64,000 bases of DNA from Acarospora socialis (Eukaryota > Ascomycota > Lecanoromycetes > Acarosporales > Acarosporaceae): assembly GCA_025617375.2 (NCBI GenBank), contig JAMYGW020000005.1, positions 1,922,001-1,986,000 of the forward strand, given 5' to 3'. Below the pieces are notes generated by a model. That model searched no databases and was not told the DNA's origin. It was given only the letters and a program-made list of their open reading frames with translations. The translations under genes were made by a program, and so were the position numbers. Of the stretch, positions 35,672-46,929 are shown one piece after another. The stretch's first letter is position 1, and the number at the start of each line of letters is the position of its first letter.

Positions 35672-37370
35672 CTATCCAGGGATACGCATCTTGGAGGCCT
35701 CCAAGGCCCCCTTCAGCCCGAACTGGGTCGGGATCCCTTCAACCCGGTGTGTCGAGTTGATGTTCTTTACCAGAGTGATCTGGTAGCAAGTGGCGGAGCC
35801 CTGGCGAGAGATGATGGTGGAGTACGCCAGGAAGTACTCCCAGATCTGTGACGCTGTTAGTCAGGATTCACACTATGGAGGTCCCGTACATACTCTAAAC
35901 CATCGGTTGCCATACTTGGCTTCCACCTTCTCCTTGTTCGCCACCCAATTCCGATACCACCTCCACAAGGTGGCGGAATAGTGCACGCCGATGGTATCGA
36001 TCCCTTTGATCTCGAATCCGGCACCCTCGAGCTGGTCGACGAACCAACCCAACGGTGTAGAAGCGTCAGCGCCAGGGAAGATGTATTTGTTCATGAAAAG
36101 ACCCCAGATGAGGTCCTCGTACTGCCAAGATTTGCGCAAGCCAGCGATCTGTAGGAAGAACACTCCATCGTCGTCGAGCATGTCGTAAACCTGTTTCAAG
36201 AAGGTGGAGAAATGTCGCACCCCGACGTGCTCAGCCATCTCGAGACAGGTGATCTTGTCGTAGCCGCCTTTGGGTACTGGTATATCACGGTAGTCCATGC
36301 AGAGAATCTTGCTCTGGTCTTCGGAGATGCCGGCCTTCCTCAATCCGTTATTTCCCCAAGCCGTCTGGTTTCGTCCTAACGTCACGCCCGTAGCATGGGC
36401 CTTGTAGTTGACGCTGGCAAACTTGGCGAGCGTGCCCCATCCACAACCGATGTCGAGCAGACTCTCACCTTCCTTGAGGCCGATCTTCTCACAGACAACG
36501 GCAAGTTTGTTGTCCTGCAACTGCTCGAGAGATTCCTCTCTGAGGACATCTGATACTATGCCAGACGTGTAGATCATGCGAGGGCCCAGGAACCACCCGT
36601 AGAAATCATCTCCGCGGTCGTAGTGGTCGCGGACCTGCTCCTCATCTGTGATGACATTAGCAGAAGGTGGGGACTAGAGATGAGATATGCTGACCTTGGG
36701 AGCGAGTATGCATAAGCATTTCCGGTATCATGCCGGTGAAGAAGAAGCGGAATAGACTAAGCGTAAACTTGAAGCTAGCCCAGTCATGTCTGTATTCCAT
36801 GATCTCCAGAGCATCGCCCTTGAAATCGACAGCACCATCAAAGTACATTTCGTGAAATGTTTCCATTGGAATCCTGCTTTGGCCATGGTATTTGGCCCTG
36901 TCCTTCTCGCTATGGAAGTGCAGGTAGTCCTCAACAGGACGACCAGGGTATTTAGCTTTCTCATTCTTTCGGGGTGAGATGGAGGACGCGACGGTCCAGA
37001 AAGCTAGTAGAATGGGGATTGAAGTGAAGACGGAGAAGAATAGCCAGGTCTTCCAACCACCGCCGACCTTCCAGGAGAGGTAGAACGGGACGAAAGCGAG
37101 GAGAGAGATGAGAAGACGGTTGGAGAAGCTTTCGTTGCCGGCAGCGTCGGCGGGAAGGGGGGCGTTTTTGATTGCTGGATACTGCAAAGGTTGTCAACAT
37201 TCGAGTTCACAGAGACACAAGCATTCCAAGCAAAAGCAAATTGCAGGCTAACGGAGACCTACGGCAGTCACGCGCACGCCGCAGTCTTCGGTGGGTGGTG
37301 CTGGGCTCGGCGCAGCGGGAGTGTCAATGAATTCGAAGTCCTCAGAGGACTCCGATTGAGGTTTCGACAT
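35672..37370 (-). CDS. Sphingolipid C9-methyltransferase
   Basis: Four minus-strand exons (37370-37263, 37181-36695, 36645-35894, 35845-35672; introns 81, 49 and 48 nt) give 506 residues, the usual size. The enzyme adds the C9 methyl branch to the sphingoid base of fungal glucosylceramides using S-adenosylmethionine, and acts at the ER membrane. Two hydrophobic helices lie at about 55-105 (LLISLLAFVPFYLSW, LFFSVFTSIPILLAFWTV). The cyclopropane-synthase-type fold has HYDRGDDFYGWFLGPRMIYTSG, SAM motif I LLDIGCGWGTLAKFA, and TCLEMAEHVGVRHF. The C-terminus reads SRQGSATCYQ and VKNINSTHRVEGIP. All exon joins keep family order. Glucosylceramide methylation is linked to hyphal growth and defensin sensitivity in related fungi. 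Confidence 0.92.
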
Positions 37371-38450
37371 GTGTGACTCGACTGTCTTGCGATCGTCAAC
37401 CAATGCGAGGCTGTTTTGAATGTTACACGTTCTGGGAGCAGAGAGTCGAATATGGTAAAGTTCAAAGAAATAGGCCAAGAAATATTGCCGTTTGTTTTGC
37501 TCGCGTAAGATTCCTTCGTACCTGCTAAATCTCGTACCTGCAGTACGCATAAAAAGCAAGCCACAACAGCAAGGGTTAAAAGTAAGAGCGAGACCGAAGG
37601 TGCGCTACACTACCACACTTCTTGGCAGGAACGGTAGAGTACTCGTACTGTGTAGATGTAAACAACCCTCGCGTTCGACGAGGTCCGTTGAAAACCTCCG
37701 AATCGGAAGTAACGGTGATAAGGGATTATGACCTCGAGAGAGGAGCACTTCAGCTCCTGCCTTCCACAGCCCGGTGTCGCGAATACTGCGCGTCATGTAG
37801 GTGTTATGATACATTTGAAGAAGGTTTTTCGAACTCGACACAGCCTACCTACAAAGATGCTTCCCTCGTTTTCTTGCGACTCCCTGTGAAACCATCCAGT
37901 CTGCAACTGGGCATGGGATTCGGATATCTAAAAGGACACTCTACAGGAGCATAGAGGCTGATGAAAAAGACGGTTATCCGGATGCGTGATGCTTTGGCTT
38001 TCGGGCTTAGAAGAGTAACTACGGATGTGTGGATACTGATGGAAGATGGTTCAGCGAACAACCGCACGTCTATATCAACTACCACTTTCAAAACTCATAA
38101 GTTACTCCTTGCATGACACTGTTAATCGCTTCTGTGCTTTCTCGTCACTTGATACAATTTGTCCCCCCAAAGAGACTGAAAGGTCTCCTTATGCGCTTCA
38201 ATACCCCAAGCTACAAATTTATACTCAACCGCATGCTGCTGATTTGTGATCCTCTTGCACAGCTCATTGCACTTGAAGTCCGAAACGCTGAAGCTGGCTA
38301 TAGTAACCTGCTGAAACAGGGCTACCTACGGCAATGGTTGCTGAGATGATCTGGACTCGAACATGCTAGGGCTTTCAGGTCTAGAAAAGGGCAGACCTGC
38401 CTCTGCCCAATCCTTCTCCTAGACTGTTGATCACGCAGCAACAAATTAAC
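37371..38450. other. Divergent intergenic region
   Basis: About 1.1 kb between the starts of the methyltransferase (-) and the secreted protein (+). Short frames only; promoters expected. Confidence 0.4.
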
Positions 38451-39062
38451 ATGTGGAACACGATGCTACTTCCTCTCATCACATCCCTTTTCGTCCTACT
38501 GAGCGCGGCAGCACTTGTCACTGAAGATCGAGCTTCATCCCCTACACTCATGAAACGATCCACGAGGTGCGACTGGTTGCTTGGACACAACATCGATCAC
38601 AATGACTGTCACGAAGCCATTGGTAACTTGCAAATACAGCCTCAGTTCAGAGCGGACTCCGGGCAAGGAATCGATCCAGGACCAAGAAGCGAATTCAGCC
38701 GCACCGCAATCGATTCTCGATTCCGGTTACCTCAATCATTCTCGGTTCGCACCTGCACCATAGGCGTGGATTTGACGGCAGGTGTGAACGCGCTCGTCCT
38801 CACGAGAACTAATGTACTGAGCGGCGCACAACGTCTTATCGATCAGTGCGTCTATGGTCAACATATTGGTGGCATCGACGACAGAAACAGCATCTTCACT
38901 GTCATAGTCAACGAGGGAAACTTAAGTCCTGTTGTGCGTCCTGCCTGGGAACAATGCCGAAGGATCACGAGCAGTTCCCTGTTTGATCAACAAGTTCAGT
39001 GTCTTCGCTCCGCTTGGGAGGAAGCGCTGGCGAGCAGGAGACACGGTACCAGCAAGAGATGA
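38451..39062 (+). CDS. Small secreted cysteine-containing protein
   Basis: Single exon of 203 residues from ATG 38451; the frame upstream begins with TTG and no earlier ATG. A signal peptide is clear (MWNTMLLPLITSLFVLLSAA), followed by a possible dibasic site (LMKRSTR). The mature part has six cysteines (RCDW, NDCHEA, RTCTIG, DQCVYG, EQCRR, VQCLRS). The phrase CDWLLGHNIDHNDCHEAI with SRFRLPQSFSVRTCTI reminds me of a widespread secreted family of ascomycetes of unknown function. Size, secretion signal and even cysteine number would suit an apoplastic effector or surface protein, but nothing proves either. Confidence 0.7.
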   Translation: MWNTMLLPLITSLFVLLSAAALVTEDRASSPTLMKRSTRCDWLLGHNIDHNDCHEAIGNLQIQPQFRADSGQGIDPGPRSEFSRTAIDSRFRLPQSFSVRTCTIGVDLTAGVNALVLTRTNVLSGAQRLIDQCVYGQHIGGIDDRNSIFTVIVNEGNLSPVVRPAWEQCRRITSSSLFDQQVQCLRSAWEEALASRRHGTSKR

Positions 39063-39830
39063 GTTGGATGGTGGAGGCTTCTTCTGCGACAACGAGTTGC
39101 TACCAGGATGCGCGGGAAATCAACTGTGCCAACATTTTCTCTCCTGGTCGGCTTAGGGTCTTTACTCTATCACCGCAGTCATGGGACATAGACAATCCAA
39201 AACCCAGAATGCCTCGATCGATGAGTGCTCTAGCATGCTCATGTACTAGAGTGATTCATGCCTAGAGCTATTAGTGGTCACTTGTTAGAATCATTGTTGT
39301 TCTTGTATGTTCAGACCTGTCCTTCCCTGACATTCGACTCAAGGCGGCGGTGGAACTTTTAAAGCAGACACTGTTTGTTGGAGACAGCATGAACTCCAAG
39401 CATCAGCGACAGTGTGTTCGTAGTAGGCGAGCAACAGAAGAAGAGTTTCCTGCTGTATGATCTCTCAAGTGTGTTCCTTCAAGATTTACTAGCTACTTGA
39501 GTAAGGTGATTGTTTCAAGCTTAGCCCATTCCATTTGCTTATGTAATTGTTGATGTCCACTTAACCCGCGTTACCCTGCTCGCCTTCGACGTCACATGTG
39601 TCGACCTTCCCTCATTTGGCTATCCAGCATCGACGATTGGACATTCCTGGTACGTTCTTTCAGGGGCAGGAGGTGGTGGTCGGGGATATAAGTAAAAGCT
39701 CACTCCAAGTCTCAGGACGCTCCTGCCTCTCATCAAACCTCATCACAGATCCAATTTTGCAAGCACGTCCATCGCAATACTCCGCCTTACTCAATACCAA
39801 TTCGACTATTTACCTACCTACCTTATCAAA
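39063..39830. other. Intergenic between two plus-strand genes
   Basis: About 770 bases. Contains the 3' UTR of the secreted-protein gene and a pyrimidine-rich leader just before 39831. No other feature seen. Confidence 0.4.
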
Positions 39831-40295
39831 ATGCCATCCGCGACTTCCAACGACACCTCGCTGGGCGAAGACGTCGCCCTCTTCAACCGTAAACTCGAAA
39901 CTCTCATCGCGTACCGTCCTTTCCTCCCCCTACCTCCCATCAAACCCCGACTAACCAACCAACCCCTCACTCACAGCGCCCTCGAAGCCCACCCGGCCAT
40001 GAACCACGCCGACCCGCCCGCGACGAACAAATGCCTCTTCTTCGTCTGGGACTTCGTCCAACGCACCCGCTTCAACCTCAACAACATCGACATCAGCAAG
40101 CTCGAGGCCGCCGACCCGGCTGCCGTCGAAGCTTACAAGGACGCCGTCGGCCGTAGCTCGTTGGCGAACATTATCATCGCCGATACCTCGGGCAAGACGG
40201 CCGAGCAGATCTGTGGCGCGCCGGCGATCGATTTCGGACCTGATGTCAGGGCTAAGTCGGCGGCGTTGAGGCCCGATCGGCCGGCTGTTGCGTAA
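39831..40295 (+). CDS. Small conserved-looking protein, function unknown
   Basis: Two exons, 39831-39910 and 39977-40295, give 132 residues. The 66-nt intron (GTACCG to CTCACAG) is pyrimidine-rich, a multiple of three and free of stops, so the unspliced frame also reads through to 154 residues. Splicing gives LETLIAALEAHPAMNHADPP, a smoother helix, which is why I favour it. The rest (NKCLFFVWDFVQRTRFNLNN, then DISKLEAADPAAVEAYKDAV) is helical. No domain is recognised, and no signal peptide or membrane segment is seen. Strong third-position G/C bias supports real coding. Confidence 0.6.
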   Translation: MPSATSNDTSLGEDVALFNRKLETLIAYRPFLPLPPIKPRLTNQPLTHSALEAHPAMNHADPPATNKCLFFVWDFVQRTRFNLNNIDISKLEAADPAAVEAYKDAVGRSSLANIIIADTSGKTAEQICGAPAIDFGPDVRAKSAALRPDRPAVA

Positions 40296-40793
40296 ATGGT
40301 TTGGTGCGAAAGTTTGTTTTGGGGGTTGGAAATTGTTCGATTTTGGCGATTGTTGTTGGCTTGGGTTGGTGGTGATTTGGATCGGGAGGGATAGTGATCA
40401 CTCCTTGACAGGATAGGCATCACTTGTCATACTGCTTTTTATTCGACTGCCATAGTAGTCTGCGGGAAAGCCACCCATTGTTTGATGACATCACAATTGG
40501 GAATCTAAGACCTGCTTGCTCTACACTATCTGACTGGGAAATGTGTGATATCTGTTATGTCTGTGCACATGACTTCGCACTCTCAATACGACCTACTTAG
40601 TTTGCCAATTGCCACTGACAATGTCAACCTATCCCTGCTGAGATGATTGAAGAAGACAGGATACCGCGCATGGTGCACAATGCTCGCTTTAAGTATGCGC
40701 AATAACACCTAGCATTCCGAACTGACTCTGACCTGCAGCTCACCATCACGCCTGTAAGCTAGGCGGATGGGCATGATCTCTCTCATCCGCAAT
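40296..40793. other. Intergenic, convergent 3' ends
   Basis: About 500 bases between the small unknown gene (+) and the securin-like gene (-). No gene or repeat seen. Confidence 0.45.
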
Positions 40794-42275
40794 TCAACAC
40801 ACTAGCTGGAAGTCCACCTCCGCCTCATCCTCCTCAAACAGATTGGCTGGCGTAATCCCTTTAAGAGCATCCTCAGTACCATCGTCGTCTTGATCAAAAC
40901 AACCGTAGTTAAAGCATCGAGCCCACATCTCACTCCCTACCGGCGGTACTCCGTATCGTTGAATATACACCGCTGGGGCCAAGGTTTTGTCAGGGATCTC
41001 CGCAGGTGCATTGGTAGTGGTGCCCTTCCTGGGTAAAATGCTCTGCTTCATGGTGGACGAGGTGGCGCGACCCTTGGAGTATCCCAGAGTTGTTCTGGAA
41101 GCGGTCACAGCTGCTGTATGTCGCATTGTGGAAGGATTTGTGGGTTGTGGAGTCTTCTTCTTCACAGTGAGGGTTGAAGACGGGATTTTTGATTTGACTG
41201 TAGTCGCTGCGCCGTGCTGTTTTGGCGCGGTGGATGCTTGCTTCGGCTGCGACAGCGCTGCAGCGGCGTTTTTCGAAGTGATGGTGGCTGGACCTTTGGT
41301 ACCGAGAGGTTTTCGAGAGGCGACAGAAGGTTTGCTCGGAACATATCCCGCTTTTTGCTTGTGTTCGTGCTCCATCTTCTCCTTTCGGATGGTATCTTCA
41401 ATGGTGTCCTCGCCGGGAAATTCAGGGACATTAATACCAAGTAGTTGCATATTATCGACCTCTCCCTGGATCAACTCGTCATAATGCTTGTCAATCTTCT
41501 CTCCTTGCTCTTTCCATCGTCGGCTTTGAAGAGTAAGCCCGTCTTCGCCAATAGGATTACAGTAATGTTGGTACCAGCCACGGGTCAGTCCGCGGCCCTT
41601 GAACCTTGAATAGTCCACATCGTGTGGCCAGTCTTCGGGATAATCAGGCAAAGCTTATATAGATCAGCAGATGAGAACTTATGTATGTAGCCGCGGGAGC
41701 GTCTACCTTCTGGCCTCGGAGGCATGTACTCAATCTCTCTCTCTTCAGCTTCGTCTGTCTCACCCAAAACCTCGACCTTCGACATCTCAGCATGGTTCAC
41801 ACGAGCCTTCGGCTTTCGAGCAGTCCCGCTCTTCTGAATTGTCTTATCAGGGGGGTTGTCCGTTCCTGGAGCGGCCGGGGTCTGAAAAGCTTTGGCTCTT
41901 GCATTCGTTGTCTTCAGCCCAAGAGGCGCACGATTCCGAGGACCTAGTAAGACAGTCAGTACCAGACTGAAAGCATACTTATCTGGATATCGCACCCATT
42001 GGAGTGATAAAGGCGTTCATGTCCAGTGCAGCACCCTTCTTCCCTCCGGTCATCAGATTATCGTTTCCCATATCCTTCAGCCGCAGCCCAGTCTTCCCTC
42101 CACCAAAACCAGTCGCCCCATTTTCATCATTCAAGGGTAGCTTGAAAGGAGTCTTTGGTACTTTGTTGCCGGGTGTCTTTGGCGCAAGCTGCCTCGTGTT
42201 TTGATTAAGTGGCTTCGAGGCAGCTGTGGTTTGGTGGCCATGAGCCAAATTTTCCTGATCTCGTGTCGCAAGCAT
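40794..42275 (-). CDS. Securin-like protein with destruction box
   Basis: Three minus-strand exons (42275-41996, 41943-41707, 41653-40794; introns 52 and 53 nt) give 458 residues. The N-terminus (MLATRDQENLAHGHQ) and a TP-rich block (LAPKTPGNKVPKTPFKLPL, with CDK-type TP sites) are followed by RAPLGLKTTN at 98-107. That is a textbook RxxLxxxxN destruction box in the same RAPLG wording as fission yeast Cut2. The rest is basic and disordered, then acidic near the end (FEEDEAEVDF). This layout suits securin, the APC/C-degraded inhibitor of separase. Securins are poorly conserved in sequence, so the assignment rests on motifs and order. It could instead be another APC/C substrate. It is divergent from tropomyosin. 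Confidence 0.55.
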
Positions 42276-42597
42276 CGTAGTCTTTTTCAGATGACTCCAA
42301 GATGCAAGGCATTGACAGCAAGTACTAATGAGACGTTGCAGCGGTTCTCAAGTGTCGACGTTCCCACAAGGTTTCTTGTTGACACTTCCGTGTTGTCTCG
42401 GCAACCGCCGCTGACAGGGGTCCGCTGAATACGTACTCTCATATCTTTAGGAGCATGTCGATAGCACAAAGCCACTCAATAACACACTTCAGTTCAAAGT
42501 AACGGCAACATCAGTCTGTACACGAAACTAGCATTCCCTTCGAAAGCTATCTTGCTCTTGTCCATCATCGGTCTTGTACTAGGCACTTCAAATAGAT
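42276..42597. promoter_or_regulatory. Shared divergent promoter, securin-like / tropomyosin
   Basis: Only 322 bases separate two divergent ATGs, so both promoters must lie here or overlap. No specific factor site is claimed. Confidence 0.5.
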
Positions 42598-43328
42598 ATG
42601 GAGCGGGTCAAGGAGGTACGTTGGGAATCACCGCTTATCGCTGAGGATGACCTCGCGTTAAAGCCAGTGACCGCTCCAGTTACCCATCACTTTGCAATAT
42701 ATTTGCAGTGATTATCGCTTTCACTGACTCCGGGCACTGGGGTGAGCTAAGCTAACGCACCATCTGCTAGAAACTTGCCTCCCTCCGATTGGAGGCTGAC
42801 ACAGCGCAAGGCCAAGCGGAAGAGTACAAAGGGAAGGTGAAGGTACTTGAGCAGGAGAACCTATCAAAGGAGCAAGAAATCACGTCGCTCTCGCACAAGA
42901 ACCAGCTGCTTGAAGCGGAGGTCGAGAAGCTCGAAGCGAGTGTCAAGCACTGGAAGGATCTGGCGGAGGACGCCAGCAAGCACAGCACACAGAACGAGAC
43001 GTTGCAACGGAGACTGCAACTCTTGGAGGAGGAAGGCGAAGAAGCAGACAAGAACTTGAGAGAGACGAATGATAAGTACGCTTCGCTCTCTATAGCTACG
43101 TTAATTAGCTTCTAGTTCATCTATCCTTAACTTTGGTCCCTAAGCTAATCGTACTGGTTTCTTAGACTCCGCCAAACAGACGTCAAAGCCGATCTCTATC
43201 AGCGTAAAGTCCAAGCTCTTGAAGGAGCTCGTGACCAATGGGAAGCCAAGTACGAGGAAATGTCCAAGAAGTATGCCGACGTGCAGAAACAGATGGAAGA
43301 GCTCATTTCGGATATTGGCAACGTCTAG
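42598..43328 (+). CDS. Tropomyosin
   Basis: Exons 42598-42615, 42771-43075 and 43166-43328 (introns 155 and 90 nt) give 161 residues, the same length as fission yeast Cdc8. Tropomyosin coils along actin cables and the cytokinetic ring and stabilises formin-made filaments. The first exon encodes only six residues (MERVKE); joined to KLASLRLEADTAQGQAEEY it gives the standard fungal N-terminus. The whole protein is one continuous heptad coiled coil without proline. It ends with ARDQWEAKYEEMSKKYADVQ, typical of fungal tropomyosins. The tiny first exon followed by a longer intron would be missed by simple gene finders. With PAN1 at 15 kb, it is the second actin regulator in the window. Confidence 0.92.
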
Positions 43329-43589
43329 TTAGCATCAAGTGATGATTCGGTGTCGGTTGGGGGGTTCAGAACTCTTTGCGAGCGAGTCTTTCTTGTACAA
43401 GCGCAAAGCATATCAAAGCTCAACGATGAGAACAGAACAGGGTGGTAACATCTGATCATCAGGTAGCTCAAGCTAGATAGTCTACGACGGTATGATCACT
43501 TAGTATCCCTTTGACCACGATTAAACAAGTTTCCATTCTGCGTGACGGGGTATCTCATAGCAAAGCTGTTGCATCGATGACCGGAACTC

Positions 43590-44321
43590 CTACTCCTTCC
43601 TTGCCCGAGCCTTGGACTTATTCCCTGATCTTTCTTTATACCTGGTGACTTTCCTCTCTGCTTTGCTCTCGTACCTGAACTTCTTCTTTTTCTTCTTGAC
43701 GTGTCCGTCCGGGTTCTCTTTAGTCCATCTCCGCTTCCCCTTCAACCCCTTGCCGTCTCCTTCATGACCGCCACCGTCCATCCCTAATTGTTTGGTCACA
43801 TCCCTGTGGGCTGCAACATCGGTCTCTTCCGTATCCATGAATTTATGTATGCCCTCCTTCGACACATTGATAGCCTCGACAGTCACGGTCGTGTATCGAT
43901 CCTCGTCGATATATTCAGCCTCGTGATCTACATCCGGAGGCTCGGCCAACCCATTCCATTCCTCCATCTCACTGCCGCTTTGCTCTTCCTCTAACTCAGG
44001 TACCGTGCCGTTTGCCTCTCGTAGCATTGCATTCACCGTCTCAACATGTTTCTCCAGATCTGCCTTTCGCTCATCTCGCATCTGCCATGCTTGTAAATTA
44101 GTAGTCTATCCTAGGACCATACTTAGACCTCGTCTTACCCGCTTCCGCTCCAAAACCCTCTCCTGCCGCTCCTTTTTGGCTGCTTCCTCCTGCGCATGCT
44201 TCATGCGCTGAACCTTTCTCTTGTGAAAGCCGGTGAGATACTCTTCTCTTGCACTCGGGTCAAAGGTGATTTCGTCGATTGCGGTCGCCGACTTCTTTCT
44301 CCTCTTTGTTGGTGGAGCCAT
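43590..44321 (-). CDS. RRP17: Ribosomal RNA-processing protein 17 (Nop25/NOL12 family)
   Basis: Two minus-strand exons (44321-44139 and 44081-43590) give 224 residues. The 57-nt intron contains a good branch site (ACTAAT). Rrp17 is a nucleolar 5'-3' exonuclease for 60S pre-rRNA maturation. The family block FDPSAREEYLTGFHKRKVQRMKHAQEEAAKK runs into ERKRMRDERKADLEKHVETVN across the splice. The middle is acidic, and the C-terminus is very basic with a KKKKKK run, a nucleolar signal. Its 5' end is only 178 bases from that of BIG1 on the other strand. Confidence 0.88.
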
Positions 44322-44499
44322 GACGAAGATTTTAGACTTATCAGTAAATCATTACGTGTGAGTGCATTCGCATGAAAGTTGTAGATTGCTACGGCAGTTC
44401 TCCGCGAGCTCGCCTAAACTTTCCCCGGAATGGAGGCGCATCACGATGTCTATCTTGAGCATCGTCACCACCGACCTCTGAAAGCAACTTTACTTGACC
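44322..44499. promoter_or_regulatory. Compact bidirectional promoter RRP17 / BIG1
   Basis: 178 bases separate the RRP17 ATG (-) and the BIG1 ATG (+), too short for two independent promoters with long leaders. Co-regulation is possible but not shown. Confidence 0.5.
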
Positions 44500-45642
44500 A
44501 TGCACTTCCGCAAGATAGGGACTATCGCTTTGAGCGTGGCTCTAGTAGACGCGTTCCAAGACACATCACCATTCTTCTTCTTCTCATCGGCAGAGTACGC
44601 TGCTGTTATCCGCCATAATCGATATCGTCCGCAGCTAACCTGGAGCAGGTTGCTTATATCCTCTCCTCAGATCGTCACCGCAACTTCCTTGACGGAGACA
44701 CTCTCTACGAACCTCGCCAAATGTCCTTCCGATACATACGTGATAGTTTCGCAGCCAAGCGCGAACGCAGCAGATTTCTCCGTTGCCCGCTCGGCACCAC
44801 ATTTACGGAAGCGTATCAGTGGACACGATGATAATGTCAGGTCAAGCTTCAGTATCGCAGATGTACTGGGGGAGGTAGATACGGATCTTATACAATCGTC
44901 ACTAGAGGACAAATGCCAAGCCGGGTTGATGACGGTGGATGCCTCCAGTAGGTCTTATACTGCGGTTTCGCCACGTTCGGACACGACCAGAGCGCGGATA
45001 CCCGAGACTTCATCCTTACTGACATGTCTTTTTACAGCCGGTTCTTTCTCCATGGTTGACGATATGAAACCTCGAGTCATCAGGGTTGATTTCCCACCAC
45101 TACCAGCCACAGGTAGAGCTGCTAAGCTCGCAGAGAACGGTATCTCAAACTCCCCAAGATTGGCTAGGGAGTCTCATTACTTACGCTTTCAGATGCGTTC
45201 CTCGCTTCCGTCATCGACCTCCTCCCTTCACCAAAGTACACCGTTATCTACACCACCTCGCCCATCACGACCGAACAGCATTCCCTCGTATCCGAGTCTC
45301 GAGTCTATGAGATGGATGACCATTTCCCATCATCCGCGCACATGAACCTCAAACGAGACTTCTCAACCCACGAGCGTAGTTCAAGTGGTAATAGCACCCT
45401 ATCAAATGGCCCTCTGTTCGAGACATATCAGTTTTTTACACCTGGTGAGTGTCCTTGGCCATACTCTACATTCTCAACTCGGACTGATGACGGATACAGG
45501 CATCTTTATGGGTCTCTTTGTGAGCTTCCTCCTCCTCTCAATCCTCTACGTTGCCATTTCGGGCGTCGCTAGTTTGCAGGTGTCGTACGCTGCGTTTGAC
45601 AAGGAGATGGGACCTTCGGCACAGAAGAAGCAACAGCAGTAG
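44500..45642 (+). CDS. BIG1: BIG1 family ER membrane protein (cell-wall beta-1,6-glucan)
   Basis: Exons 44500-44594, 44649-45139, 45193-45444 and 45500-45642 (introns 54, 53 and 55 nt) give 326 residues. The start is ATG 44500, since 44494 is TTG. Big1 is an ER membrane glycoprotein needed for normal beta-1,6-glucan and related to V-ATPase assembly factor Voa1. Signs are the N-terminal signal ending in FQDTSPFFFFSSAE, typical of the family, then CPSDTYVIVSQP. The lumenal part ends in YQFFTPGIF, which leads into the single C-terminal transmembrane helix (MGLFVSFLLLSILYVAISGVA) and a short polar tail (KKQQQ). Intron 1 is a multiple of three without stops, so unspliced RNA also reads through. 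CSI2, another cell-wall gene, lies 2 kb away. Confidence 0.85.
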
Positions 45643-46173
45643 GAGTTTTGGGTTCTCTGTATTTATCTATGTAACAGTGCTATGGAGTACAGTTGGTAAC
45701 GATCAGTAATCATCTACCCGTGCCGTGCCATATCCCGCACCAGCGAGTACAGAGCTCTATGCCACGTAAGCCTTATTCGAAGCATCCAGCAGATGTGTAG
45801 CCTATACCAACGAGATTCGTGGTATTTGTCCTTTAGCCAGACCCACATCGCGAACCCAGCGACAGATAGGCGCAGTGCGCCCAGATCCCGGATATGTAAA
45901 GGGGTACACAAGGTCTTGATCGATAGAGTTCTTGAGCCATCATTGTCTCATGTTCAAGATCGGGCAGTCGTTGGAAATGGTATTTAGCTCCACCTCTTCC
46001 GTGAGGACTCCATGCTGCTGGCTGAAGCCGCAGAGTTCAAGCCGAGAAGCCCGAAGAGCCACGACGGTATAACATTGGCAGTCGATTACTGCTTTCGCAG
46101 TAGTACTCAGATTGATCCAAGCAAAAACCACTGGCTTGCGTGTGAATTGCACCCGTAAGCTCTTACCCTTCCC
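45643..46173. other. Intergenic, convergent 3' ends of BIG1 and FCF1
   Basis: About 530 bases with no coding signal. Contains both 3' UTRs. Confidence 0.45.
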
Positions 46174-46929
46174 TCACTTCTCCGGTGCGTCTGGTAACCG
46201 CTCGATAACATATTTCCCTCTCGCCACACTCATAATCGGCACCCCCGGTATCTTCCTAATCCGTCTCTTCAGATCCCGATCGTTGGTCGCAACAATATAT
46301 ACCTTATGTTTCATCACCCGGTCCACGATGCAGTCATCGGCGTATACTCCTTTGTGGTCACACTTGAGTCTTTCCCATCGTTCGTCCCTCGCAATCCGTA
46401 ACGCTATGCGGTACTTCTGGCCTAATTTCTCCAGCTCTGCCATGACGCAGTCGGTGATTATGGGTATGCATTTGGCGTAGAGGCAGTCCATCATGGTGGG
46501 GAGCAGCTCGAGCTTGTGTTGAACTGTGTGGGAGAGGAAGTTGGTGTCTATTAGGATGGAATATGGTGGGACGAGGGCGGTGTTGTATTGGAAGAAGAGG
46601 GAAGATGAGACTTGTGGGCTAAAACACACATCTACAATCAGTATTGATTAAGGTATATGTTGGATATCACTCGTACATCTCTCTCACAACCTCGTCGCCT
46701 TTAGCTTTTCGCTTCCCTTCCAGTTCGCCTTTGTCTTGATTCTTCTTTCTGATATGAGAGTCAATTTTCTTAACTCCAAAAGCAAGTCGAGTATCGAGGT
46801 GCTTACAGTCGACTATCACGTTGGCCAATTATTCTCTTGACCTATTCCTTGCCATCAGAGTCGCTGCTGTTATCGATAAGGACGTGCACAAACCGTGGCG
46901 AACTTCCTCGTCCTCTTGGCAACTCCCAT
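46174..46929 (-). CDS. FCF1: rRNA-processing protein FCF1 (PIN domain, SSU processome)
   Basis: Four minus-strand exons (46929-46894, 46841-46807, 46748-46677, 46618-46174; introns 52, 58 and 58 nt) give 195 residues, the family length. Fcf1 is part of the SSU processome and is needed for early cleavages of pre-18S rRNA. Exons 1-3 rebuild the basic N-terminus (MGVAKRTRKFAT, VKRIIGQRDSRLKKNQ, DEVVREIPQVSSS). The PIN domain carries ILIDTNF, ITDCVMAELEKLG, YADDCIVDRVM and VATNDRDLKRRIRKIPGVPIM, including the conserved acidic residues. The first two exons are only 36 and 35 bases long, and the gene would appear N-terminally truncated without them. Confidence 0.93.

Noticed and set aside
46774-46806. 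A 33-nt FCF1 intron ending at TTGGAG
   Set aside because: It leads straight into a stop; the acceptor CATATCAG at 46749 gives 58 nt and the conserved SRLKKNQ join.
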